DNA of 64,000 nucleotides from an uncultured Nitrosomonas sp. (lineage in GTDB: Bacteria > Pseudomonadota > Gammaproteobacteria > Burkholderiales > Nitrosomonadaceae). Within the stretch, counting starts at the first letter, position 1; every line of letters starts with the position of its first letter. The stretch is taken from the NCBI GenBank assembly GCA_902826055.1, contig CADEDJ010000001.1, positions 1 to 64,000 of the forward strand. Reading direction: 5' to 3'. The translations under genes and the position numbers were made by a program. The notes beneath the pieces are model-generated. The model saw only the letters and a program-made list of their open reading frames with translations. It made no database searches and had not been told where the DNA came from. This document shows, piece by piece, positions 38,016 to 48,313 of the stretch.

Positions 38016-38948
38016 TCAAAATTCCCGTTTTAACACTTGCAACAAGTATTGGCCATAGCTATTCTTTGCCAGGGGTATCGCAAGTTTCTTCAACTGCGCT
38101 TCATCAATCCAACCTTGCTTGAAGGCAATTTCTTCCGGGCAGGCAATCTTCAATCCTTGCCGATGCTCAATGGTTGCAACAAACTGACTGGCATCAAGCA
38201 AAGATTCATGAGTGCCTGTATCAAGCCATGCATAACCCCGCCCCATAATCTCAACACTCAGTGCTGCACGGTCCAGATACATGCGGTTAAGATCGGTTAT
38301 CTCCAATTCATTGCGTATCGAAGGTTTAAGATTTTTCGCATAATCAACGACATGTTGATCATAAAAATATAAACCTGTCACTGCATAATGCGACTTCGGT
38401 TTCTTGGGCTTTTCTTCCAAATTAATCACGTTGCCATGAGAATCAAATTCAACCACGCCATAGCGATCCGGATCGTGAACATGATAGGCAAATACACTGG
38501 CCCCTTGTTCACGTTGCATCGCATTAGTCAGTAAATGATGAAAATCGTGGCCATAAAAAATATTGTCACCTAAAACCAGCGCCGAACAATTGTTGCCGAT
38601 AAACGATTCGCCAATGATAAATGCTTGTGCAAGGCCATCCGGTGATGGTTGCTCAGCGTAAGATATGGCGAGTCCCCATTGGCTGCCATCACGTAACAAC
38701 TCGCGATAATTTCCAACGTCACGCGGTGTTGAAATTATCAGAATATCTTGAATCCCCGCCAACATTAACGTGCTCAACGGATAATAAATCATGGGCTTAT
38801 CAAATACTGGAAGCAATTGTTTGGATACTGCCTGCGTGACCGGGTAAAGCCGTGTACCCGAACCGCCTGCAAGCACGATGCCCTTCCGTTTTGGAATCTT
38901 AAGTTTATTATAATTTGCTGGTATATATGAAATATCTGATGTTGACAT
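38016..38948 (-). CDS. rfbA: Glucose-1-phosphate thymidylyltransferase
   Basis: 310 aa. It makes dTDP-glucose from dTTP and glucose-1-phosphate, the first step to dTDP-rhamnose. The nucleotidyltransferase signature [14 protein letters not shown] is at about residues 24-37, so there is a ~22-residue N-terminal extension compared with most Rfb[20 protein letters not shown] and [19 protein letters not shown] are intact. It lies 26 bp before rfbC on the same strand. Start ATG 38948; no internal ATG precedes the signature. Confidence 0.96.
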   Translation of the reverse strand: MSTSDISYIPANYNKLKIPKRKGIVLAGGSGTRLYPVTQAVSKQLLPVFDKPMIYYPLSTLMLAGIQDILIISTPRDVGNYRELLRDGSQWGLAISYAEQPSPDGLAQAFIIGESFIGNNCSALVLGDNIFYGHDFHHLLTNAMQREQGASVFAYHVHDPDRYGVVEFDSHGNVINLEEKPKKPKSHYAVTGLYFYDQHVVDYAKNLKPSIRNELEITDLNRMYLDRAALSVEIMGRGYAWLDTGTHESLLDASQFVATIEHRQGLKIACPEEIAFKQGWIDEAQLKKLAIPLAKNSYGQYLLQVLKREF

Positions 38949-39100
38949 AAATAAGATTCCGGATATTTACAGGCGCGCGAATAAATCACTTCTACCCGTT
39001 CAATTCATTAGAAAGATTCGAAATAGTATTATATCCGCTTTACCTTCCAGATAATTGTACGATGCGATAACAGCGGAATGTTCATGTAAAATTATCCACC

Positions 39101-40744
39101 ATGACGTATTTACAACCCTATTTCCACCTTCTTAAAAGATTCGTACTGCATAGGAAATCACTGATGCTAACGCTTGTTGCGATGCTAGTGGTAGCAACGG
39201 CTGTCGCCTCTTTACCTGTACTTGTGAAGTTTTTGCTTAACGGTACCTTTCTACAAAAGGATGTATCGCACATCCAAATTACATCGCTGGCTATCATCAT
39301 GCTATTCATCGTACGCGGTATAGCAAGCTATGCCAGAATTTATTTGCTTAATAAAGTCAGTAGTCTGCTAAGTGTTGATTTACACAGAAAAATTTTTGAT
39401 AAATTACTCGCACTGCCAGTGAACTATTATTCTCAACTTAGTAAATACGATATCGATAAATTGATCGCACAAACAAACCAAGCTTCTCGAAACTTGGTTA
39501 AAATTTTCGCCACATTTGTTCAGGAATGTTTGATCATCATCGGTCTGATGATTAGCATCTTATATCTCAATCTGGAATTTACTTTTCTGTTGTTGTTCAT
39601 ATCACCCTTGGTCATCATGATTAGCCAAATGACACTGGATCACATAAATAAATCAGAGCAAAAAAATTTTCCTGAGACGGATAACTTGGTTACGCAATTA
39701 CTACAAACCCTGAAAAACTACAGGGAAATTAGGGTAAATGGCGGGCAAAACCTTGAGAATCAGCGCTTGAGTAAAGCTGCTGAAACTATTTATCAAACTG
39801 AAATAAAACAAACATTAATTAAAGCCACAATTATTCCACTCGGTGAAGCAGCTACCGCAATAATTCTAGTTACAGCATTTTATTTTATTGCACAACAAAC
39901 GCTGAATAACGCATTTGGCGTGGATACAGTGGGCGCACTGACTGCTGCAGTATTACTGCTGATTCAGCCGATCCAGCGCATCGCCCATCTCCCTCAACAA
40001 ATGCAACATGAACAGGCAAACGTAGAAACAGTGCTCTCATTTCTTGATCAAGCTTCGGAACAAGACACAGGCACTCAATACATTGACCAGGTTTGTGGAA
40101 AAATAGCATTTGAGAAAGTTCGTTTTTGTGCTCGTGCACTCACAAAACCTGTATTAAATCATATTGATCTCATCATTAAACCCGGTGAAGCCGTTGTATT
40201 CACAGGTTATATCACGGCCGAGAAGAATGCACTGATCGACTTGATACTTCGCCTACAGCAGCCAATCCAAGGCAGAATTTTATTGGACGATCGCGCACTA
40301 GCCGACATTCAGTTAAATAACTTGCATGCTAATATTGCGATTATTACAAAAGACAGTGTGTTATTGGATGAAAACGTTGCTGGCAATATTGCCTATGGTG
40401 CAATGCGATGTGCCAATGAAGCAAAAATCACGGCGGTGGCGCACACTTCCCACGCGACTGAATTTATTCGGGAAATGCCGGAAGGATTACAAACAAAAAT
40501 TGATGAAAAAAATGCAATGATCACAAAAAAACAGTGTCACCAAATATCCATTGCACGCGCATTGCTTAAAAAACCACCGATATTGATTCTGGATGAGATA
40601 ACAGACGACCCCGATTCAAGCAGTCTATTACCCATTCTAGAAGATTTGATAAAAAACCGTACTACACTTATTTTTGCACAACATATTCCACAATTAATGA
40701 AAATCGATCGCATCGTTGTGCTAAAGAATGGATGTATCACATAA
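39101..40744 (+). CDS. MsbA-like ABC protein with degenerate ATPase motifs
   Basis: 547 aa, one intact frame. The N-terminal ~320 residues are a six-helix ABC exporter domain (LLKRFVLHRKSLMLTLVAML, LHRKIFDKLLALPVNYYS) resembling MsbA lipid flippases. In the nucleotide-binding half (about 335-547) the fold is recognisable, but nearly every catalytic motif has changed. Walker A reads GYITAEKN (369-376) with Lys375 kept but its glycines lost. The Q-loop Gln is Lys417, the LSGGQ signature is ITKKQ (474-478), the D-loop is DDPD and the H-loop His is Gln527. Only the Walker B ILILDE is normal. It is probably not an active ATPase by itself. It is divergent from rfbA in a polysaccharide region. Confidence 0.85.
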   Translation: MTYLQPYFHLLKRFVLHRKSLMLTLVAMLVVATAVASLPVLVKFLLNGTFLQKDVSHIQITSLAIIMLFIVRGIASYARIYLLNKVSSLLSVDLHRKIFDKLLALPVNYYSQLSKYDIDKLIAQTNQASRNLVKIFATFVQECLIIIGLMISILYLNLEFTFLLLFISPLVIMISQMTLDHINKSEQKNFPETDNLVTQLLQTLKNYREIRVNGGQNLENQRLSKAAETIYQTEIKQTLIKATIIPLGEAATAIILVTAFYFIAQQTLNNAFGVDTVGALTAAVLLLIQPIQRIAHLPQQMQHEQANVETVLSFLDQASEQDTGTQYIDQVCGKIAFEKVRFCARALTKPVLNHIDLIIKPGEAVVFTGYITAEKNALIDLILRLQQPIQGRILLDDRALADIQLNNLHANIAIITKDSVLLDENVAGNIAYGAMRCANEAKITAVAHTSHATEFIREMPEGLQTKIDEKNAMITKKQCHQISIARALLKKPPILILDEITDDPDSSSLLPILEDLIKNRTTLIFAQHIPQLMKIDRIVVLKNGCIT

Positions 40745-40820
40745 AATTCATATAAAACTCAATAGGTTGCGCAATACACTATACGCAATAATCCTCAATA
40801 CCCCAAGATTGATAAAATGA

Positions 40821-42680
40821 TTATTCCAATTCCTTATGATCACCATTGGTATATTCGGGCACCCATTTCTTAAGCTGATCGCGAACCTCTTGATCATCCA
40901 GAACCGTAACTTTAACTAACCACATCATTAATTCGGATAACCAGTGCTCATCTACTTCACGAGCTTGTGCAATGCGTAATTTTTCATGCGGCGTAGGAAG
41001 CGTATTTTCAGTGGCTGATAACAATTCTTCATGCAGCTTCTCCCCAGGACGCAATCCACTAAAAACAATACGAATATCTCCTTCACTTAGGCCGGACAAA
41101 TGTATCAAATCATTGGCCAGATCAACAATTCTGACCGGATCTCCCATATCCAGTACGAATATTTCGCCACCACCTTTAGTTCCTCCACCCATCAATCCAG
41201 CCTGTAAAACCAGTTGTGCAGCTTCAGGAATTGACATGAAATACCGCGTTATCTCGGGGTGTGTAATCGTAATGGGACCACCTTTTGCAATTTGTTCGCG
41301 AAATTTTGGAATAACACTACCCGTGCTTCCCAGAACATTTCCAAAACGTACCATCACAAAACAGGTTGGATGCGTTTGCTGCAGGGCTTGGCATACCATT
41401 TCCGCCAAGCGTTTGCTCGCACCCATAACACTCACTGGATTAACTGCTTTATCTGTTGACACTAAAACAAATTTCTTCACCTGAAAATTTATCGCAACTT
41501 GTGCTAAAACATAAGTGCCTAAAACATTATTGAGCAAAGCTTGACACGCATTTTCATGTTCCATCAGCGGTACATGCTTGTACGCGGCTGCATGAAAAAC
41601 AACAGACGGGTGAAATTGCGTAAATATTTGTGTCATTCGCGCATGATCCTTGATATCGCCAATAACAAAAGACATTCTGATCTCAGGATGGCGCAATGCG
41701 AGCTCTTCTTGGATGTTATACAATGCAAGCTCATTAAGCTCCAAAAAAACAATGCGTTCAGGATTGAAAGTAATGAGCTGTCGACATAATTCTGAGCCAA
41801 TCGAACCACCAGCTCCGGTCACGAGAATAATTTTTCCTGTCAGCAAACTATGAAGGCCATCATTGTCCAGAACAACAGGTGCTCTGCCGAGCAAATCATC
41901 TAACTCTATTTCACGAATCTTTGATACCGTTGTTTTGCCGCTAATCAAGTCTGAGTAAGACGGTACAGTCATGGCTTTAATACCCATTTCGGAACACATC
42001 TCCAGAGTTTGCCTGTGGATCCGATGGGGAACAGATGGTATTGCGATGATAACGTGTCCGACATTGAGTTTTTGCACCCAATGCGGCAATTCATTGATCA
42101 TGCCCAGCACACGCACACCTTGTAAGCGAGTACCCAATTTTCTGCGGTCATCATCCAGCATCCCAACCACATGCCAATCGCGGCTTCTAGCTAAATCCTT
42201 AACCAAATTAACCGCAGTTCTGCCTGCACCGATAATCAATACCAGTTTCGCTTCATAGCTCTCCAGGCTATACAGACGGCGTTCCTTCCAGGCGCGATAA
42301 ACCAGCCGGCTACCACCCATTATTAACAACAATAACAATGGCGCCAGAAAAATAACCGAACCAGGAATATTGGTCAGGAAACTGAGGGACCACAACGCCA
42401 GCAATACAGTGATTGTCCCGATTAATACTGCGACAAAAATTCTTTTTAAATCGGGTAAACTGGCATAGCGCCACACGCCTCTATAAAGCCCGAACCATAA
42501 AAAGAAACTGGTTTGGATAAGTACTATCCAGGGTAGAATTATTGAGAGTAACTCCTGCGCCGCAGAAGGAATTTCAAAATTAAAACGAAATAAGTAAGCA
42601 AACCACCATGCGAGAGCAACTGCAAAAAAATCATGAGTAAAAGCGATAAAAGTACGAATTCCAAGTCTGCTCACAAACAT
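40821..42680 (-). CDS. WbpM/FlaA1-type nucleotide-sugar 4,6-dehydratase
   Basis: 619 aa. Four N-terminal transmembrane helices (about 10-130) are followed by a first Rossmann domain (IIGAGRTAVNLVKDL) and the catalytic SDR domain with LVTGAGGSIGSELCRQL. The active site is STDKAVNPVSVMGASK: Met replaces the usual Tyr, as in WbpM-type enzymes with a Ser-Met-Lys triad. They convert UDP-GlcNAc to 4-keto-6-deoxy sugars for O-antigen synthesis. It lies 2 bp after the WbpL-like gene, the same pairing seen in the Pseudomonas aeruginosa O-antigen locus. Intact and full length. Confidence 0.94.
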   Translation of the reverse strand: MFVSRLGIRTFIAFTHDFFAVALAWWFAYLFRFNFEIPSAAQELLSIILPWIVLIQTSFFLWFGLYRGVWRYASLPDLKRIFVAVLIGTITVLLALWSLSFLTNIPGSVIFLAPLLLLLIMGGSRLVYRAWKERRLYSLESYEAKLVLIIGAGRTAVNLVKDLARSRDWHVVGMLDDDRRKLGTRLQGVRVLGMINELPHWVQKLNVGHVIIAIPSVPHRIHRQTLEMCSEMGIKAMTVPSYSDLISGKTTVSKIREIELDDLLGRAPVVLDNDGLHSLLTGKIILVTGAGGSIGSELCRQLITFNPERIVFLELNELALYNIQEELALRHPEIRMSFVIGDIKDHARMTQIFTQFHPSVVFHAAAYKHVPLMEHENACQALLNNVLGTYVLAQVAINFQVKKFVLVSTDKAVNPVSVMGASKRLAEMVCQALQQTHPTCFVMVRFGNVLGSTGSVIPKFREQIAKGGPITITHPEITRYFMSIPEAAQLVLQAGLMGGGTKGGGEIFVLDMGDPVRIVDLANDLIHLSGLSEGDIRIVFSGLRPGEKLHEELLSATENTLPTPHEKLRIAQAREVDEHWLSELMMWLVKVTVLDDQEVRDQLKKWVPEYTNGDHKELE

Positions 42681-42682
42681 GT

Positions 42683-43696
42683 TTATCCTTGATGGGGATA
42701 ATATTTCTGATTCCAGTCAGAAATAAACATTAATATCAAATAAATACTCGTCCAAATGACAACTACCCAATATTGTACGGTCAAATCTTGCAGACCGGCC
42801 CATACTGCACTTCCTCCCGAGGCTAACATCAATACATAAGCTAATAAGGCCATGTTTCGATGCCCAAAACCTCTTTGGATAATACACTGATAATAATGCT
42901 CACGATGCGCTTGCCAGATCTTTTCTCCGCGTACCAGACGTTTAATGAGTGTCACCGTTGAATCTGCAATAAAAGGAGAAAATATCAGCACAGGCACCCA
43001 CACAGACCATGTGTCATTCAGCCCACCAAGTATTCCCAGTACTGCAGCCAGAAATCCCAATGAAATCGATCCTGCGTCTCCGAGAAAAATACGCGCCGGA
43101 AAAAAATTATGTACCAGAAAAGCCATTGCCGCACTTGCTATTGTGAAATTGACGATTGCAAAATCATAATGTCCGGTCAAATATGCAAATAATCCGTAAT
43201 ACCCGAAACCAATAACCGCCATGCCTCCTGCAAGACCATCTGAACCGTCCATAAAGTTATACAAATTGGACATCCAAATAATCCAAATTATGGCGCATAA
43301 GGTAACCGCCCAACCATGACTATCAAGCAACTGGGCGAGCGAAAACCCGATTGCAGCGACACTTTGTATCAATAATCGATAGCTGACAGGTATATGCCAA
43401 ATATCATCAGCAAGCGAAACGGCTATCAACAAACTGATACCTATCCAGACCGAAATCGGTAATGCTGTCACGGAGAACAATAGCCATACAACTATGACGC
43501 CCAATAACAAACCTAAGCCACCAATACGAGGAATAGGTATTGTGTGAAGAGAACGTGAATTGGGATGATCTAGAGCCCAATTAGGGTTACGCTTTATCAA
43601 CCATAAAATTGAAAAAAAAGCGATGACAAATGATAACGATGGTGCTGCTACCATTAATATAGGAAAATCCAAAACCATAATGACCTGATCATCCAT
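42683..43696 (-). CDS. WbpL/WecA-type undecaprenyl-phosphate sugar-phosphate transferase
   Basis: 337 aa with about ten transmembrane helices. It belongs to the MraY/WecA family, which starts glycan synthesis on undecaprenyl phosphate at the inner membrane. The conserved cytosolic loops are present: LADDIWHIP (Mg-binding Asp pair), NLYNFMDGSDGLAGG, FLGDAGSISLGF and the HREHYYQ box. The pairing with a WbpM-like dehydratase directly downstream suggests it transfers a 6-deoxy amino sugar phosphate such as FucNAc, as WbpL does; this is inference. Start ATG 43696, with ATG 43678 also possible. Confidence 0.92.
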   Translation of the reverse strand: MDDQVIMVLDFPILMVAAPSLSFVIAFFSILWLIKRNPNWALDHPNSRSLHTIPIPRIGGLGLLLGVIVVWLLFSVTALPISVWIGISLLIAVSLADDIWHIPVSYRLLIQSVAAIGFSLAQLLDSHGWAVTLCAIIWIIWMSNLYNFMDGSDGLAGGMAVIGFGYYGLFAYLTGHYDFAIVNFTIASAAMAFLVHNFFPARIFLGDAGSISLGFLAAVLGILGGLNDTWSVWVPVLIFSPFIADSTVTLIKRLVRGEKIWQAHREHYYQCIIQRGFGHRNMALLAYVLMLASGGSAVWAGLQDLTVQYWVVVIWTSIYLILMFISDWNQKYYPHQG

Positions 43697-43789
43697 GGTA
43701 GGTCAAGAAGAAACATACGCCACTTTCTTATCATCATTGACAAAAAAGTGGCACAAGGTGATTAAACAGCTACTGGCCCTGATTTAACC

Positions 43790-45007
43790 TTAAAACATCG
43801 GATTGGCAGCATAACTCTGGTGTGCCGCAGCAGCCGCAGCACCGCGTTCAACCTTCATACCCATGTCAGATAATACAGTTTCAAGTGCATTCAAACAAAA
43901 AATCACATTTCCTACGCAGCAGGATGTACCCATTAGCCCAAAACGCCAGACTTTTCCTGAGAAATCACCCAAACCCGCACCAATCTCAAGATTATACTCA
44001 TCCAGCAAACGGCGACGCACTTCTTTCTCATCCACTCCGGCAGGTATAAACACTGAGTTTAGTTGCGGCAAGCGATATTCTTCTTTAACCACATAATTCA
44101 TGCCTAATGTAGCAAATCCAGCTTTTAATGCTTCATAATTGTAACGATGACGGGCCCAGGAATGTTCCAGACCTTCTTCAGCCAGCATCAGCAACGACTC
44201 ATGCAATGCATACAGCGCATTGGTCGGCGCGGTATGATGATAGGTACGTGTTGACGACCCCCAGTAATTTAGCAACAAACTGATATCCATAAACCAACTA
44301 TGCACTTTTTCCTTACGATTTTTAACCAGCTCAGTTACACGTTCGGAGAAACTGACTGGAGATAATCCAGGAGGACACGACAAGCATTTTTGACTACCGG
44401 AATAAATCGCATCGATTCCCCATTCATCTACTTTGATTGGTGTACCCCCTAACGAAGTAACCGTATCAACAATCGTCAAGCAATTATACTTACGTGCTAT
44501 TTCACACAAGGTTTTGGCATCGGATTGCGCACCGGTTGAGGTTTCAGCATGGACAAATGCAACAATTTTCGCATCAGGATTTTTCTTTAGCGCATCTTCA
44601 ACTTTTTGGGGATCTACCGGTTCACCCCATTTATCATCCACAACTACCGCCACACCGCCATGACGTTCCACATTCTCTATCATGCGGCCACCAAATACGC
44701 CATTGCGGCACACAATCACTTTGTCGCCAGGAACAATCATATTGACAAAACACATCTCCATACCCACTGATCCAGGGCCAGAAACTGGAAAAGTCATGCG
44801 ATTTTTGGTTTGAAAGGCATAGCGCATCAAGCCTTTTATTTCTTCCATCATTTCAGTGAAAACAGGATCAAGATGACCCAATGTCGGGCGTGCCATTGCA
44901 TTCAGTACACGCGGATGCGTATCGGATGGCCCGGGTCCCATCAAAACACGCTGTGGAGGATAAAAAACTTTGGCTTCTTTTTCGGGACGAAAATCTTCGG
45001 TATTCAT
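43790..45007 (-). CDS. Serine-glyoxylate / alanine-glyoxylate aminotransferase
   Basis: 405 aa from ATG 45007, with a TAGGA site; a TTG two codons upstream is less likely. It is a class V PLP-dependent aminotransferase. Key segments are MGPGPSDTHPRV, SGPGSVGMEM, HAETSTGAQSDA, DTVTSLGGTP and the PLP-binding lysine in YSGSQKCLSCPPG. Such enzymes transfer the amino group of serine or alanine to glyoxylate, giving hydroxypyruvate and glycine. That fits photorespiration-like salvage in an autotroph or the serine cycle. The C-terminus is Ala-rich. No pathway partners are adjacent. Confidence 0.92.
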   Translation of the reverse strand: MNTEDFRPEKEAKVFYPPQRVLMGPGPSDTHPRVLNAMARPTLGHLDPVFTEMMEEIKGLMRYAFQTKNRMTFPVSGPGSVGMEMCFVNMIVPGDKVIVCRNGVFGGRMIENVERHGGVAVVVDDKWGEPVDPQKVEDALKKNPDAKIVAFVHAETSTGAQSDAKTLCEIARKYNCLTIVDTVTSLGGTPIKVDEWGIDAIYSGSQKCLSCPPGLSPVSFSERVTELVKNRKEKVHSWFMDISLLLNYWGSSTRTYHHTAPTNALYALHESLLMLAEEGLEHSWARHRYNYEALKAGFATLGMNYVVKEEYRLPQLNSVFIPAGVDEKEVRRRLLDEYNLEIGAGLGDFSGKVWRFGLMGTSCCVGNVIFCLNALETVLSDMGMKVERGAAAAAAHQSYAANPMF

Positions 45008-45378
45008 GAACAATCCTAAATTAATAATATAATTTGATCTATTTTAAAAAGTGTTGATTCTAACAAGTGAATTGAGAGTTTACTATAAACTGACCGGGGC
45101 TCAATAAAATATGCTTATAGATATGCTAAGCAAATTTCATAAGTACTTGCTTTTCTTATTAAAAAAACGTTTATACAGGAATTGATGCACACACAGTTAA
45201 TACGGTACTTAAAAAAATAGTTAGACAAGATGGGCAATAAATTTTAATAATCGCTGTAACCATACCAAATAAGTCACTTTGAACTCAGGTTCTGATACCA
45301 TTAATTATTAGGATTGCTCACAAGAATTTAAATATTCAGCGGCTGAATAAAACATATCTGACAAAATACTGCCTTCTC
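45008..45378. other. Divergent intergenic region without recognised features
   Basis: AT-rich stretch between the aminotransferase (leftward) and a lipoprotein gene (rightward). It must hold promoters for both, but I see no convincing -35/-10 pair, riboswitch or repeat. Confidence 0.4.
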
Positions 45379-45915
45379 ATGAACTTTGCGCTAATACAGC
45401 CAGCTATAATTTTAATCATTGCCATCATACTTCCTGCGTGCATGACACCGCCAACTCGAGAGGCATTACTCAACCAAAAAGTTATTTACAGCCGCAGCAG
45501 CGACAAACATTATCTGGAAATTGCCAAATGCCTGAATAGTGATGAAGGTTTTCATGCACCGAAATGGCATCGTCACACATGGCGTGATATCAATACTTTT
45601 TTTATTTACCATGAAGCTGTGGAAGTGCATGGCTATCCACAAATGCACGATGAAGCCGCAAAGGCTTACTACGTTACCGAGATACATGATCCTAGATTTA
45701 TAGGAAACACTAACCAACCGATTACTGATGGTAATGGACTCTGGATAATGACCATTAAAGATGCCGGTAATGAAGCGCACGTAACATCTGAAATTGAAAT
45801 CCGCAGCAGCAAAAATCTGTTGAGCGATTATCCACCGATTTCTTATACACCTGATCCTAAAGCACCGCTATCCCAACGTTTATACAAAGTTGAAACAATT
45901 GACAAGTGTTTCTAA
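45379..45915 (+). CDS. Predicted lipoprotein, function unknown
   Basis: 178 aa, family not recognised. A hydrophobic N-terminus ends in the lipobox ILPAC with Cys at residue 21, predicting a lipidated envelope protein. The mature part has His/Trp-rich segments (HAPKWHRHTWRD) and a second Cys pair (KCL, and KCF at the end) that could form a disulfide. No partner is close; neighbours are an aminotransferase and a GMC oxidoreductase. Start ATG 45379. Confidence 0.7.
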   Translation: MNFALIQPAIILIIAIILPACMTPPTREALLNQKVIYSRSSDKHYLEIAKCLNSDEGFHAPKWHRHTWRDINTFFIYHEAVEVHGYPQMHDEAAKAYYVTEIHDPRFIGNTNQPITDGNGLWIMTIKDAGNEAHVTSEIEIRSSKNLLSDYPPISYTPDPKAPLSQRLYKVETIDKCF

Positions 45916-46146
45916 TGCTGCCAACGATTCTTCTTAGTGTATTTCCATAGACTTGTGGTGAGTGATCGTGAAATAACAATTAACTCCGGTTGATTGTTTT
46001 GTAGACATGTGCAAATTGAAAAACAGTACCCAATCTCCATAGCGTGAGAAATCGCACTTATTTTGGATTTTTTTCAATTTCTAATGATGACTAATAGATA
46101 AATCACGCGTACTTATTATTTCCTTTAATGATAGAAAATCAGGAGC

Positions 46147-47658
46147 ATGAATTTGATTCTCAAGAACAAATTAGACGTCTCAAATCAAAATTTAGAAGCG
46201 GTCTCAAGAATAAAATACGATGTTGTTATTATAGGATCCGGTGCTGGCGGCGGCACACTGGCGTACGCTCTGGCTACAAAAGGAATGCGTGTTTTACTTG
46301 TCGAACGTGGCATATCAATACCTAAAGAAAATGACAATTGGACAGAAAAAGGAGCGTTAGGCCAAAAATACAGAACGAGAAAAAATCCAATCAACCATTT
46401 TTATGTCGGTGGAGCTACGAAGCTTTACGGAGCTGCTCTTTATAGACTGAGGGCACAAGATTTTTTGTCCACTTCGCATAGTAATGGAGAATCGCCGCAA
46501 TGGCCCATAAGTTATGAGGAATTAGAACCGTATTATTGTAAGGCAGAACAGTTATACAAAGTTCATGGGGCGCTTGATGAAGATCCTACCGAGCCTTTCC
46601 ATTCCATGCCCTACCCCTATAGCCCCATTTCTCATGAACCATTCATCCAATCTATCGTTGATAAATTAAAACAAAACGGACATAAAGTCAGTTCAATTCC
46701 TAGGGGAATTGATATAGGACCCAAGCGGACATGTATTTTTTGCTCAACTTGTGATGGCTATGCTTGCAAGGTTCACGGAAAGATGGATACCGAGGTAGCA
46801 GCCATATTACCTGCTTTACAAACCGGAAATCTCGATTTGGTGTCAGAAGCCGAATGTTTACGCCTCACTACAAATTTATCAGGAACAAAAATAATCGAAG
46901 CCGATATTCGTCAACGATCTCAAATGCTTAAAGTCACAGGCCACACCTTTGTTGTTTCGGGAGGTGTCAAAGGTTCTCCGCAGTTACTTTTCAAATCTAA
47001 GTGTTCAACCCATCCAAATGGACTTGCGAATTCTTCTGGACTTGTTGGACGTTATCTTAGCGGTCATAACGCACAATTGCTATTTTGTTTGAACGGTTTG
47101 ACCAAAATTCCAAAACTACATCAGAAAACCTTTGCTCTGAATGAGTTTTATCATGGCTCTGCGACTTTTCCTTCCGCTTTGGGAGCAATACAAGCAGCTG
47201 GCCAAATTCCAGTATGGATGGGTTTTAATCGACTCCTGCAACCATTGATACGTATGCTTGCTTCGCGCAGTCTACTGGTATTTTTTATGAATGAGGTTTT
47301 TCCAAGTTATGAAAACCGTATTTTTTTGGATGAAAATGGCAATCTTAAAACTTCATTTACACCGAATAACTTAGAAAGTTTTTATGAGTTAAGAAAAATT
47401 GCCATCAATCTCTTTAAAAATGCGGGATTTCCAATTGTGCTTTGCAGGAAACAACCACTGCTATGGCATCCCGTTGGGACATGTCGTTTTGGAAGCGACC
47501 CGCAAAATAGCGTGCTTGATCAATGGTGTCGCACCCACGACATTGACAATCTATATGTGGTCGATGGTTCTTTCCTGCCTTCTGCAGGCGCTGTAAACAC
47601 GGCACTGACAGTAATGGCGCAAGCTCTGCGAGTTGGAGAACATCTACTGTCAAAATAG
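46147..47658 (+). CDS. GMC family FAD-dependent oxidoreductase
   Basis: 503 aa. The FAD-binding loop VVIIGSGAGGGTLAYAL is at about residues 26-42, and the C-terminal active-site box HPVGTCRFGSDP contains a conserved His. The final SFLPSAGAVNTALTVMA is also typical. A Cys-rich insert (RTCIFCSTCDGYACKVHG, about 197-214) marks the subgroup that oxidises bulky alcohols such as sterols or glucose-like compounds. The AGGAG site ends one base before ATG 46147, too close for good initiation; the TTG two codons later (46153) has ideal spacing and may be the true start. Substrate unknown. It stands alone; the 45916-46146 gap has no clear element. Confidence 0.88.
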   Translation: MNLILKNKLDVSNQNLEAVSRIKYDVVIIGSGAGGGTLAYALATKGMRVLLVERGISIPKENDNWTEKGALGQKYRTRKNPINHFYVGGATKLYGAALYRLRAQDFLSTSHSNGESPQWPISYEELEPYYCKAEQLYKVHGALDEDPTEPFHSMPYPYSPISHEPFIQSIVDKLKQNGHKVSSIPRGIDIGPKRTCIFCSTCDGYACKVHGKMDTEVAAILPALQTGNLDLVSEAECLRLTTNLSGTKIIEADIRQRSQMLKVTGHTFVVSGGVKGSPQLLFKSKCSTHPNGLANSSGLVGRYLSGHNAQLLFCLNGLTKIPKLHQKTFALNEFYHGSATFPSALGAIQAAGQIPVWMGFNRLLQPLIRMLASRSLLVFFMNEVFPSYENRIFLDENGNLKTSFTPNNLESFYELRKIAINLFKNAGFPIVLCRKQPLLWHPVGTCRFGSDPQNSVLDQWCRTHDIDNLYVVDGSFLPSAGAVNTALTVMAQALRVGEHLLSK

Positions 47659-47923
47659 TGACTGGTTGGTGAGACTTGGTCTTTTATGATAAAGAAAACA
47701 CCCCACCGCAATCAGCAGGGAACTGAACCCGAAGAGATTAAAACTCGGCGATCTCTACATTTTGATGCAGAAATCATACAAGTTAATGGTTTCAGAAAAG
47801 CATGCAAATTAAAATATCTGAGCTTAATGAAAGATTATGTGGTTATATATACAAAAGTGAAGGAAAGAAATCGAGCTATATACCTGATTCCTTTCCCCAA
47901 TTAACATTTAAACTGATTATTTT

Positions 47924-48313
47924 TTACTTTTGAGCAAAGAAACTGTATTCCCCATAACCTGTATCAAAAGAACCAAATGATCCACCCATATAATTAACCG
48001 ATCCTGTTGAGGTCAGGTTTGCACTATATACTTGGAAAGTATCGTTATTAGTCGCATCCTTGCGTAAGAATTGGATTCTACCAGTGCCTGGACAATAATA
48101 ACCTTGCATCGGAGCTCCTAAAATATCTCCTCTTATCAAGCGACATGCGCCCGTTGTAGCTTGAAAAGTAATATGCATAAAACCAGGTGTTTGGTTAGCT
48201 CTAACAGCCCAGGTTCCAACAACACTAGCGGGCCATGCAGCAGCAGCGATTTGAGAAAAAAATAGAAAAAAACTTAAACCTAAAAGATAGATAGTATTTG
48301 CTCTAATTCTCAT
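47924..48313 (-). CDS. Small secreted protein, function unknown
   Basis: 129 aa. Residues 1-25 are a clear signal peptide (IYLLGLSFFLFFSQIAAAA). The mature ~104 residues are Gly, Ser, Thr and aromatic rich with two Cys, and look like a compact beta-barrel or beta-sandwich (VVGTWAVRANQTPGFMHITF). I do not recognise the family. Start ATG 48313. In 47659-47923 only a 72-codon frame without family features is seen. Confidence 0.65.
   Translation of the reverse strand: MRIRANTIYLLGLSFFLFFSQIAAAAWPASVVGTWAVRANQTPGFMHITFQATTGACRLIRGDILGAPMQGYYCPGTGRIQFLRKDATNNDTFQVYSANLTSTGSVNYMGGSFGSFDTGYGEYSFFAQK

Noticed and set aside
43719-43752. GCCACTTT...AAAGTGGC inverted repeat between the aminotransferase and the WbpL-like gene
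   Set aside because: Has no adjacent T-run on the transcribed strand, so it does not qualify as a terminator, and no other role could be supported.
47686-47904. 72-codon frame after the GMC oxidoreductase gene
   Set aside because: Lys/Arg-rich with no domain, no clear ribosome-binding site, and no link to neighbours; cannot be supported.
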